A model generated the notes under the pieces. The model was not told where the DNA came from. It saw only the letters and a program-made list of their open reading frames with translations, and did no database searches. From the NCBI GenBank assembly GCA_051745395.1, contig JBNJEA010000040.1, positions 1 to 23,750 on the forward strand: a stretch of 23,750 bases of DNA. The letters run 5' to 3'. Shown piece by piece: positions 14,403 to 22,466 of the stretch. The stretch comes from JBNJEA01 sp051745395. Lineage in GTDB: Bacteria > Desulfobacterota > Desulfobacteria > Desulfobacterales > Desulfosalsimonadaceae. Within the stretch, counting starts at the first letter, position 1, and each line of letters begins with the position of its first letter. A program made the translations under genes and the position numbers.

Positions 14403-17018
14403 TCAAAGCCATTTCTTCCGGTTCAGGTCGATGCCGGTCAACCGGATGGCCGCCGGGATCAAAAGAATGGAGCCGATGGTGGTGTTGACCATGGTCAGTG
14501 AAATCAACAAGGCAAACAGCACAATGGGCATGAAATTCGAGGTCACCTGCACCAGAAAACCGCAGACCAGGGCCAGGGAGGTAAACAGGATGGCTTTTCC
14601 CGAAACCGACAGGGTCTTTTCAATCGTTTCGGCCACATCCCGGTCGTCGGTTTTGTAAAACCGGTAGGTATTTAAAAAATGGATGGTGTCGTCGACACCG
14701 ATGCCGATGGTAATGGCGGCAATGACGGAAGTCACCATGTCGAGTTCAATGCCAAACCAGCCCATGATTCCGAAATTGATGATAACGGTCACTCCCATGT
14801 CGATCAACGCCAGCGGGCCGGCCAGCAGTTTCCGGTAAAGTGCTGCGATGACGATAAAAACAAAGCCGAAGGACAATAAAAGCCCCATCATCTGGCCGCT
14901 GACCACGTAATGCGCCAGCTTGACGTTGATCACCGGATAGCCGGTGATTTGGAAATCATATGCCGGCGGCAGATTGGCTTTCAGGTACCCTCTTGTTTTT
15001 TCGATAATGTGGGTCACTTCCGTGGTGCCGATCCGCTCCGAGGACTTGCGGGCCAGGCGGACCAAGATATTGGTCGCCTTGTAGCCCCTATCGACAAACG
15101 GCTCAAAGGCATCGACCCGCCCGTCCGAGTCGCTGTCTTCTCCGGAGAAAATCTCGAGGTAGTCCATGATGGCCAGGTCGCTTTCCGGGATTTTGTAATA
15201 GGCCGGATCGTCGTTGTACATGGCCATGTGCATGCGCTTGATGAAATCGGAAAACGCATCCGTGCGGCCGATATTTAAATCGTCGTTTTTTTCGGATTCC
15301 AGCCAGCGGCGTACCTTTTCCACCGTGGATAAGAATTGCGCCGACTTGACCCCGTCGATCTCGTTGGAATCAATAATGATATCAAATCCCCAGCCGCCGC
15401 CGAATTTTTCCCCCATGGCAATGGCGCTGGCCCGGACCGGATCCGACGGCTTGAAATAATGGAGAAATTCGGTATCGACCCGCAACCGCAGCATCCCGGC
15501 AACCGATACCGCTACCACTGCCAAAACGACCACAAACACTTTCCGATAATGCCGGACCGCGCCTTTTGCCGCTGCGAAAAGAACCCGGTCCACCATCGTG
15601 ATCTTGCGACCCGCCCCGGAGGCCAGGGCGGACGGGAAGCGATGGGGCATCAGGGCCAGCATGGCCGAAATAAGGGTAATGGAGATAAAGACGGCAAATA
15701 TGATGCCTATTCCGGAAAAAACACCCCACTCCTGGATGGCGGAGACCCGGCTGGACAGCAGCGTCATAAAGGCGGCAAACGTGGTCAACCCGGCCAGCGC
15801 CACCGTAAAAGAAATATGGGACATAACCGATTGCAGCCCCTTTTTGTAGCGCTTTGGGTCAATGCGGGAAAATTCGGCGTAATACTGGTTTAAGACATGG
15901 ATCGAATAGGAGCTGCCCACGGCGATCAACAGGGGCGGCACGGTGATGCCCACGGTGGTGATGGCGTAGCCGAGGTGTCCCATGAGACCGAAGGTCCAGA
16001 TTTCAGCCATTGCCAGGGTAAAAAACGGCAGCAGCACTCCCCGTACAGACCGGAAATTGTAATAAAACACCACAATCACCACGAGCAGCACCAGGGGGAT
16101 ATTGCGGTACAGGTCGGCCTGCATGTACTTGTTGAAATGGTGGTTGACATAGGGGACTCCGGATACAATGATATCGAGGTTGTCGTAGCTTTCGACAATA
16201 TCAATCAGTTCGGCAACCACGGCCATCCGGCCGCCGCCTTCGGCGAATTTAACCACAAAGGCAAAGTCTTGGATTTCGCCGGTATCCGGATTGACGGAAT
16301 AAATCCCGCCCCGGTAGGCCGGATTTTTTTTCAGGCGCTGCTTGAAGCGGGCCACAGCCGTCTCGGTCCGGGGCATCATTCGGCGGCCGCTGACATCTTC
16401 TTCAATCAGCGGATAGGTCTCCAGGGTATCGAACGCACCGGATATATCCTCTGCAGTAAACGGCGAAAGGATCGCATCGACACATTGCTGGCGCTTTAAT
16501 GCCACTATCTGACGGGCCTTTTCGGTCAGGCGCGCCATTTGACCGGGGGATAAAAACGCCCGGTTTTTGGCTTTTGCGGCGACATGGCGATCGATGAAAC
16601 GAAGAAAGGCCGGATCATCGCTGAATGCGGCCGCAAGATCGTCATAACTGGCAAACGCCGTGTCTGCGGCCCGATCCAATCGCTGCAACCGCTGATTTTC
16701 CAGTTGCCCGTCAAAATCCTTGAAGGCTTCGATGTCACGGAGCAGATCATTCATCCGGTCCAGGCTCTGCGCCGACCACAGCGGCGCCGCCGAAACGGCC
16801 ATGATCATGAACCGATCGTTGTCCCCGTAGATTTCCTTGGTTTTTTCGTATTGAATGTAATCCGGGTCGCCTTCCGGCATGAAGGCTTCGATGGAATGAT
16901 CGAAGGTCAGCTTGAAAACGCCGCCGCCGAGCAGTAGAGTCATCCCGAGCAGACCGAGCAGAAAGACTTTCGGAAACCGCAGTACCACGCGAAGGTATGC
17001 ATTTATAAAACGAGCCAT
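14403..17018 (-). CDS. RND superfamily exporter, MMPL type (leftward paralogue)
   Basis: This 871-residue inner-membrane protein has the RND layout: one helix at about 12-34, a large periplasmic domain to about 295, five helices to about 458, then a second helix (about 487-507), second periplasmic domain and five more helices. The C-terminal half keeps the proton-relay motif GIGVDDTIHF with D776 and D777. The matching N-terminal position reads GSSYSIH (368-374) and lacks the acidic pair. A 12-residue EF-hand-like loop is visible at 628-639 (DSDSDGRVDAFE), in a segment shared with the rightward paralogue. MMPL-type exporters move lipids and other hydrophobic molecules; the substrate here is unknown. 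Start ATG 17018 is preceded by GGGGCAGG. It is divergent from the other exporter across a shared regulatory spacer and has no partner genes on its own strand in the window. Confidence 0.9.
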   Translation of the reverse strand: MARFINAYLRVVLRFPKVFLLGLLGMTLLLGGGVFKLTFDHSIEAFMPEGDPDYIQYEKTKEIYGDNDRFMIMAVSAAPLWSAQSLDRMNDLLRDIEAFKDFDGQLENQRLQRLDRAADTAFASYDDLAAAFSDDPAFLRFIDRHVAAKAKNRAFLSPGQMARLTEKARQIVALKRQQCVDAILSPFTAEDISGAFDTLETYPLIEEDVSGRRMMPRTETAVARFKQRLKKNPAYRGGIYSVNPDTGEIQDFAFVVKFAEGGGRMAVVAELIDIVESYDNLDIIVSGVPYVNHHFNKYMQADLYRNIPLVLLVVIVVFYYNFRSVRGVLLPFFTLAMAEIWTFGLMGHLGYAITTVGITVPPLLIAVGSSYSIHVLNQYYAEFSRIDPKRYKKGLQSVMSHISFTVALAGLTTFAAFMTLLSSRVSAIQEWGVFSGIGIIFAVFISITLISAMLALMPHRFPSALASGAGRKITMVDRVLFAAAKGAVRHYRKVFVVVLAVVAVSVAGMLRLRVDTEFLHYFKPSDPVRASAIAMGEKFGGGWGFDIIIDSNEIDGVKSAQFLSTVEKVRRWLESEKNDDLNIGRTDAFSDFIKRMHMAMYNDDPAYYKIPESDLAIMDYLEIFSGEDSDSDGRVDAFEPFVDRGYKATNILVRLARKSSERIGTTEVTHIIEKTRGYLKANLPPAYDFQITGYPVINVKLAHYVVSGQMMGLLLSFGFVFIVIAALYRKLLAGPLALIDMGVTVIINFGIMGWFGIELDMVTSVIAAITIGIGVDDTIHFLNTYRFYKTDDRDVAETIEKTLSVSGKAILFTSLALVCGFLVQVTSNFMPIVLFALLISLTMVNTTIGSILLIPAAIRLTGIDLNRKKWL

Positions 17019-17093
17019 TGCCCTGCCCCGTCTTTACCCGCCTTTTTACGAAACTGTCGAATTTATTCTTGCATTTCGGAAAACAATATGAGA

Positions 17094-17123
17094 AGTATAA
17101 TACAGAAAGAATAGATTAGTGAA
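17094..17123 (-). promoter_or_regulatory. candidate promoter for the leftward exporter
   Basis: On the minus strand TTCACT (17118-17123) is 18 bases before TATACT (17094-17099) in AT-rich DNA. The -35 match is moderate. The palindrome at 17151-17174 lies about 28 bp upstream of this -35. Confidence 0.45.
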
Positions 17124-17150
17124 TGGATTTTTACTTTTTTTTGGGTTTTC

Positions 17151-17174
17151 CAATGACTGACGCATCAGTCATTG
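17151..17174. promoter_or_regulatory. palindromic operator-like site 1 (TetR/AcrR-type)
   Basis: Perfect 10-bp arms CAATGACTGA and TCAGTCATTG flank a four-base centre (CGCA). The TGACTGAC...GTCAGTCA pattern is of the kind bound by TetR/AcrR-family repressors. A near copy lies at 17260-17281. This is a family-level guess; no regulator gene is in the window. Confidence 0.75.
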
Positions 17175-17201
17175 AAATAAAAACTTCCCGGGCATGAGGC
17201 C

Positions 17202-17230
17202 TTGCAGGTATCGATTGCAAGGATTATGCT
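17202..17230 (+). promoter_or_regulatory. candidate promoter for the rightward exporter operon
   Basis: TTGCAG (17202-17207) and TATGCT (17225-17230) are 17 bases apart. The start would be near 17237, so operator-like site 2 lies about 24-45 bp downstream of it, a roadblock position, and site 1 lies upstream. Confidence 0.45.
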
Positions 17231-17259
17231 TATGAAAAAGAAAATTTTTTTATCCGCAT

Positions 17260-17281
17260 CATGACTGACGCGTCAGTCGTG
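17260..17281. promoter_or_regulatory. palindromic operator-like site 2 (TetR/AcrR-type)
   Basis: ATGACTGACG and CGTCAGTCGT form a 20-bp palindrome with one mismatched pair, flanked by a further C/G pair. It matches site 1 at 18 of 20 core bases. The centres of the two sites are 108 bp apart, close to a whole number of helical turns. Confidence 0.75.
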
Positions 17282-17338
17282 CAAAAAGCGATACGCCACC
17301 GGCCGGCATACAGTCGCTACTTTTCGGGAGGAAAAGCA

Positions 17339-20011
17339 ATGGATCGATACATTCAGTTTGTCTTAAAACGCCCGGTGGGTGTGCTGCTGTTTTTTATTGC
17401 CATAACGGTGGCCCTGAGCTTCGGAATTGCCAAACTGCAATTCGATACCTCCATTTCAAAATTTTTGCCGGAAACCGACCCGGCATATAAATATTATCAA
17501 CAGGTCAAAGAAACCTACGGCGACATCGACACCTTTGTCATCCTCGCCGTTTCCGACAAAAACCTGTGGTCGCACCAAACCTTCCAAGATCTCAACGCCC
17601 TTTTAAACGACCTTCAGGCCTATGCAACCTACCATCCGGAAGTCGAAAAACAGCGACTGGCCAAACTCGATACGATTCTGGACAAAAAACGGCTGACCCG
17701 GCAGGGCCTGCTATCCGCCTTTGGAGACGATGCGGTGTTCCAGCGCCTGCTGGAAAGAAAAATGCAGGCCGCTGCCGTCAATGGCAATGCGTTGACCGGC
17801 GGCGACAAGCGCAAGCTCAAAGATGCTGTCGAGACGGCTGCCCGGCTCAAAGAACAGGAGTTGATTGATGACATTGTATCGCCCTTGAATGTAGAAGATG
17901 TCACCGGCGCAAACGATACGCTGTCCACGGTCGAGCTCATTGAAACCGATAGCCGGGGCCGGCGGATTTTGCCGGAAACCCGGGCGGAATTTGCGGCATT
18001 CAAACACAAACTTCACCGGAACCCGGCGTTTGAAAACGGCATTTACACCACAGATCACAAGGGCGAGATCACGGACCTGGGGTTTGCCCTTCGCCTTACG
18101 GACATGTCGAATTCCGATGCCATCGCCGGTGAGATCCTGGAAATCACCGACGCGCATCAGACAAAACTCGATATCTTAGCCCAGGGCCAGCCGCTGGTCT
18201 ACGTATGGATCAACCAATACATGCAAAACGACCTGGCCCGTTTCGTGCCCCTGGTGCTGCTGGTGGCCATCTGCATTTTCCTGATCAATTTCCGCTCTTT
18301 TCGCGGCGTGATCCTGCCGGCGACGACACTGATGATGGCCACCAGCTGGATTTTAGGGTTAATGGGCCATCTCGGTGTTGAAATCACCACCGTTGGCATT
18401 TCAATTCCCATTTTGATGATCGCGGTGGGCAGTTCCTACGGCATTCATATCCTGAACCAGTATTACGCCGATTTTGACTATATCACCCGGAAAGGAAAGA
18501 TCGAGGGGCTCCGGCACTCCATGAACCACATCTCGATCACCGTTTTGCTGACCGGGCTGACCACCTTTGTGGCCTTTTTGACCCTGACCACCCACCAGTT
18601 GTCGGCCATACGGAACTGGGGCCTTTTTTCGGCCATCGGCGTCATTTTCGCGGTCTGGATTTCCGCCTCCATCATCCCGGCGGGCCTTGCCCTGATGTCA
18701 CACAAAAAAGACCGTTACCTTTTACAGCGACAAAACGGCGGCCGGTCCCGCTGGATCGACACCACCGTACGGGGGGCCTCCCACGTGGCCATCCACTATT
18801 ACAAGCCCTTGCTGCTCGGGGTGGCGGTAATGACAGCGCTTTCCGTGGCCGGGCTGTTCCGGCTCAATGTGGAAACCGAACTGCTGAGTTTTTTTAAACC
18901 GGACAATCCGATCCGGACCAGTGCAGTGGAAATCAGCGAAAAATTCGGCGGCCGGTGGGGTTTTAGCATCATCATCGACTCCAAAGAGCCCGACGGCGTG
19001 AAAAACCCCAAATACTTAAAAACCATTGCCGATTTCCGGAAATGGCTGACCGCCGAGGAAAATGCGGACTTGCATATCGGCCGCACCGATGCGTTCAACG
19101 ATTATATCAAGACCATGCACATGGCCATGCACAACGATGACCCCGCTTACTTCCGGATACCGGAGAACAAATGGGATGTGTGGGATTACCTGGAAATATT
19201 TTCCGCAGAAGACGCCAACTCGGACGGTCGGGCCGATATCTTTGAACCCTACGTGGATCCGGCTTTCCAGAAATGCAACATCCTGGCCCGGCTCTGCGAC
19301 GAAAAAAATTCATTGCTGGGCACATCAGGAGTAAAACATACTTTCAACCGGATCAAGGCCCATTTAAATCAAACCCTGCCGGCCGATTATGATTTCAAGA
19401 TCACCGGACATCCGGCCATGGTCCTCAAAAGTGCGGACTATATCGTCTACGGCCAGATCCAGAGCCTGCTGCTGACCCTGCTTGTCATCGGCATCGTGGT
19501 GGTGATCCTGCTCCGGGACCTGCGGGCCGGCATGCTGGCGCTGATTCCCATGGGCGTCGGCGTTGTTTTCAATTTCGGGATCATGGGCTGGTTCGGCATC
19601 CAGCTCGATGTCGCCACCTCGCTGATCGCCGCCATTACCATCGGTATCGGCGTCGACGACACCATCCATTTTCTAAACACATTCCGTTATTACCGAAAAC
19701 GCGGCTTTAATGTAGATATGGCCATTTTTAAAACCGAATGCGTGGCCGGCAAAGCCATCATTTTCACATCCCTGGCATTGATTTTCGGCTTCTCCGTGCT
19801 GGGCATATCGACGTTTAAACCGTTGATTCTCTTCGGCCTGCTCATGGCCATCACCATGGTGGCCACGACCTTTGGCGCCCTGCTGGTGCTGCCGGCAGCC
19901 ATCAAGTTCAGCCGCATCCAACTGGTGAAATCACCGGCAAAGACGGATAAAAAATCCTGGCAGCTACCAGGTTCGGCTTTAAAAATCGCAAAATCGACAA
20001 AAAAGGCTTAG
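17339..20011 (+). CDS. RND superfamily exporter, MMPL type (rightward paralogue)
   Basis: An 890-residue inner-membrane exporter homologous over its whole length to the leftward one (shared FLPETDP-like segment, GHLG, EKFGG-WGF-IIIDS, GRTDAF, MHMAM-NDDPAY). It has 12 predicted helices and two large periplasmic domains. The C-terminal relay GVDDTIHF has D773 and D774; the N-terminal counterpart is GSSYGIH at 364-370. The EF-hand-like loop is DANSDGRADIFE at 625-636. Start ATG 17339 is chosen because GGGAGG lies just upstream and it aligns with the paralogue's start. The frame is open to 17261, but that extension would begin inside operator-like site 2. The LolA-like, outer-membrane and lipoprotein genes follow on the same strand, suggesting an operon for trans-envelope transport. 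The substrate is not evident. Confidence 0.92.
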   Translation: MDRYIQFVLKRPVGVLLFFIAITVALSFGIAKLQFDTSISKFLPETDPAYKYYQQVKETYGDIDTFVILAVSDKNLWSHQTFQDLNALLNDLQAYATYHPEVEKQRLAKLDTILDKKRLTRQGLLSAFGDDAVFQRLLERKMQAAAVNGNALTGGDKRKLKDAVETAARLKEQELIDDIVSPLNVEDVTGANDTLSTVELIETDSRGRRILPETRAEFAAFKHKLHRNPAFENGIYTTDHKGEITDLGFALRLTDMSNSDAIAGEILEITDAHQTKLDILAQGQPLVYVWINQYMQNDLARFVPLVLLVAICIFLINFRSFRGVILPATTLMMATSWILGLMGHLGVEITTVGISIPILMIAVGSSYGIHILNQYYADFDYITRKGKIEGLRHSMNHISITVLLTGLTTFVAFLTLTTHQLSAIRNWGLFSAIGVIFAVWISASIIPAGLALMSHKKDRYLLQRQNGGRSRWIDTTVRGASHVAIHYYKPLLLGVAVMTALSVAGLFRLNVETELLSFFKPDNPIRTSAVEISEKFGGRWGFSIIIDSKEPDGVKNPKYLKTIADFRKWLTAEENADLHIGRTDAFNDYIKTMHMAMHNDDPAYFRIPENKWDVWDYLEIFSAEDANSDGRADIFEPYVDPAFQKCNILARLCDEKNSLLGTSGVKHTFNRIKAHLNQTLPADYDFKITGHPAMVLKSADYIVYGQIQSLLLTLLVIGIVVVILLRDLRAGMLALIPMGVGVVFNFGIMGWFGIQLDVATSLIAAITIGIGVDDTIHFLNTFRYYRKRGFNVDMAIFKTECVAGKAIIFTSLALIFGFSVLGISTFKPLILFGLLMAITMVATTFGALLVLPAAIKFSRIQLVKSPAKTDKKSWQLPGSALKIAKSTKKA

Positions 20012-20081
20012 ATTTAGTTAAAAATTCATTTTATCTTGTCGCTTTACATTTTCATATTCAATCTTTTCAGGAGGAAATTCT

Positions 20082-20825
20082 ATGAAACGCAGGGTGTTGT
20101 TGGTGTCGGTGCTGATCCTGGTGATGAGTTGGCCCGCTTTTGCCTTGACGGGACGAAAAATCATGGAAAAAAGCGATGAACTCGCCGAGCCCGATACCGC
20201 CATGAGCAAAATGATCATGCGGATTCACAAGGGCGGTCGAATGGAGGAAAAAGCCTTCACCCTGATGATGAAGCAGTACGACGAGGACGAGGACAAAGCA
20301 TTGCTCGAATTCATCCGCCCGACCAAAATCAAGCTGCTGACCCATTCACACGGCGGACGGGAAGATGACCAGTGGCTGCGCCTGTCTTCGGGCCGTATCA
20401 AGCGGGTGGCCGCATCGAGCAAGGGCAAACCTTTCGTCAATTCCCATTTTTACTACGAAGATTTGACCTCGGTGAATATCGATGATTACAAATACAAATC
20501 CCTCGGCGAGGGCCGGGCTGTCGAAACGCCTTGCTACAAGGTGGAAGGCATCAAAAAGGACCCGGATCACCGGGTATACGAAAAACTGGTGTTTTATGTC
20601 CGCCAATCCGATTACTTCATCACCCGGATCGATTTCTACATGGACGGCAAATTGCACAAATACCTTGAAAACTATGACGTCAAAAAAATCGACGGCATCC
20701 TGACCCCGCATCGGGCCACCATGTACCGCGCCGACGAAAAAGGCAAGACCGAGCTGTTTTTAGGCGGGGTCAAGTATAATGTGGAAATTCCGGATATCCG
20801 ATTTAAAAAGGAAGCCCTCAGATAA
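20082..20825 (+). CDS. outer membrane lipoprotein-sorting protein-like (LolA-like fold, COG2834 type)
   Basis: A 247-residue secreted protein. Residues 1-21 are a classical signal peptide (basic MKRR, hydrophobic core, AFA cleavage site), with no lipobox, so it should be soluble in the periplasm. The mature part, with LTGRKIMEKSDEL, segments such as DKALLEFIRPTKIKLLTHSHG, DDQWLRLSSGRIKRVA and the YYEDLTSVNIDDY run, resembles the LolA-like family annotated as outer membrane lipoprotein-sorting protein. Such proteins bind lipids or lipoproteins in a half-barrel and commonly neighbour MMPL exporters. ATG 20082 has an excellent AGGAGG. It lies 70 bp after the exporter, with no terminator between, and 21 bp before the next gene. 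A role as periplasmic carrier for the exporter's cargo is inferred from context. Confidence 0.85.
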   Translation: MKRRVLLVSVLILVMSWPAFALTGRKIMEKSDELAEPDTAMSKMIMRIHKGGRMEEKAFTLMMKQYDEDEDKALLEFIRPTKIKLLTHSHGGREDDQWLRLSSGRIKRVAASSKGKPFVNSHFYYEDLTSVNIDDYKYKSLGEGRAVETPCYKVEGIKKDPDHRVYEKLVFYVRQSDYFITRIDFYMDGKLHKYLENYDVKKIDGILTPHRATMYRADEKGKTELFLGGVKYNVEIPDIRFKKEALR

Positions 20826-20846
20826 GACCTGAAAAAAAATCAACCG

Positions 20847-22466
20847 ATGAGACCGTACTTGTCCATGCCGTTGTGTAAATGCCATTTTTCCCGCCGCCTT
20901 CTGGGGATATGCGTGCTGGCCGCACTGATGTGGCTTGTCAGTCCGGGGTGGGATGGGCCGCGTTTTGTTGCGCATGGGGCCGAAAAAGCCGAATCCGGGC
21001 AAATGCCGGCCGGAACCGATCCCGCGGATGCATCTCTTGATGCCGCAAAGCCTGCTGACAACACCGCCTCCGATATACCCGAGTTCGATACGGACTGGTC
21101 AATGGAGGGCGATTTTGCCACGGCCGAAAATGACGCGGAGTTGACCTGGGGGGTGGACGTGGCATTTGAAAACCTTTTCAATCTTGAAAGCGAGGACCAT
21201 TTCCAGGACGCTTACGAAAAAAACGAAATCAGTACCCGGATAGACCTTTCCTACGGAACGTCGCGCACGTATGTAAAATCGATCACCGACTTCTATGTAT
21301 TGCCGACGTTTATAAACGATGAAATCGGCGATGCGTACTTCTACGCCAGCGAAAGCAACATCGCCCGCAACCTGCGCATATCAGGCCGGGAAAGTGAAAT
21401 CATTTTCCGGGAACTGTATTTGAATTATCCGCTGGAAAACGGCCGGCTCCGGATCGGCAACCAGATCTATTCCTGGGGCACCGCCGATGCCATCAATGCC
21501 ACGGCCTACCTAAACCCCCGGGATTTGCGGGAACTGCTTTTCATCAATGAAGATCACCAGAAATTCGGCGTACCGTCGGTTTCCGGCATGTATTTTTTCA
21601 ACCGCTTCACAACGGAACTGGTCTGGGTACCCGTTCATGTGGCCTCCGCCATTCCGGGCACCGGCCACTTCTGGGCCATCGACCGGGCGGAAAACAACTA
21701 TCCCCTTTTCTTTGACGACCCGCAGCCCCTGACGGTCAAATCCGAGAATATGGGCTACGCGGCCCGGGTTTCTTCAAGCTATCGGGGCATGGATTTTTCC
21801 TTCAGCGGCTATCACGGACCGGACACGGAGCCGGTGTTCCGGCCTTTTGCCACGGTACTTGAACCCAACCAACCACTCGGCATCCGGGTGAAGCCGTACT
21901 ATGATACCGTCGATTACCTCGGTTTCGATTTTTCAACGTCTTTGGGCGATTTCGTGTTCCAGGTCGAAGGGGCGTATTCGCCGAACAAAAGCGGCTTTGT
22001 GCTCCAGGACACCGATGACCCGACCACGCTGGAATTTCCCTTTGCCGTCCAGGAAAGTGACTATTACGCCTACTCGGCGGGCTTTAATTATTTCATCCCC
22101 ATGCATCGGCTGCTGAAAGGCCATGCCGGCGATTCGCTGTTTACAATGGAATGGTACCAGGCCCGGTACCGGAAAGCGGAGCTAAATGACCCCATTTTAT
22201 CGGACTTTTTGACGTTCCGGTACCAGGATGACTTTTTCGACAAAAGAATTCACGTAGAAATTTCCACGATTTTTGAAACCCGGGACGGCGGGCTGATCTT
22301 CTGGCCGCAGGCGGCCTACGATTTTCAAAACGGATTCAAACTCGGAGTCGAATACGCGGCAATCAACGGAGACGGGCAAGGAGACTGGGAAACCGATTCC
22401 CTCTTTTACTATTACCGAACCAACGATTTTGTCATGTTAACGCTTGAATATGCTTATCCATCGTAA
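20847..22466 (+). CDS. putative outer-membrane beta-barrel protein (DUF1302/porin-like)
   Basis: This 539-residue product has an N-terminal export signal: basic FSRR, a hydrophobic stretch at about 18-33, and a likely cleavage site near AHGA (42-45). After an acidic linker the chain is rich in alternating polar/hydrophobic strands and aromatic residues, as in outer-membrane barrels. The segment RIGNQIYSWGTADAINATAY followed by LNPRDLRELLF resembles the WGEAD...NPRDLR signature of DUF1302-type proteins that accompany MMPL exporters, but identity is by eye. The end (VMLTLEYAYPS) lacks the usual terminal Phe. No clear Shine-Dalgarno precedes ATG 20847; ATG 20865 is an alternative. It overlaps the next gene by 17 bp. 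Its place after a pump and a LolA-like gene suggests an outer-membrane exit or docking role. Confidence 0.7.
   Translation: MRPYLSMPLCKCHFSRRLLGICVLAALMWLVSPGWDGPRFVAHGAEKAESGQMPAGTDPADASLDAAKPADNTASDIPEFDTDWSMEGDFATAENDAELTWGVDVAFENLFNLESEDHFQDAYEKNEISTRIDLSYGTSRTYVKSITDFYVLPTFINDEIGDAYFYASESNIARNLRISGRESEIIFRELYLNYPLENGRLRIGNQIYSWGTADAINATAYLNPRDLRELLFINEDHQKFGVPSVSGMYFFNRFTTELVWVPVHVASAIPGTGHFWAIDRAENNYPLFFDDPQPLTVKSENMGYAARVSSSYRGMDFSFSGYHGPDTEPVFRPFATVLEPNQPLGIRVKPYYDTVDYLGFDFSTSLGDFVFQVEGAYSPNKSGFVLQDTDDPTTLEFPFAVQESDYYAYSAGFNYFIPMHRLLKGHAGDSLFTMEWYQARYRKAELNDPILSDFLTFRYQDDFFDKRIHVEISTIFETRDGGLIFWPQAAYDFQNGFKLGVEYAAINGDGQGDWETDSLFYYYRTNDFVMLTLEYAYPS

Noticed and set aside
15336..16499. 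Several open frames of 120-200 codons antisense to the leftward exporter
   Set aside because: Compositions rich in Gly, His, Gln and Arg are typical of reverse readings of GC-rich membrane protein genes; no ribosome sites or family resemblance.
17261..17338. Upstream start for the rightward exporter adding 26 residues
   Set aside because: The extension would begin inside the operator-like palindrome, has no ribosome site, and is absent from the paralogue; ATG 17339 has a strong GGGAGG.
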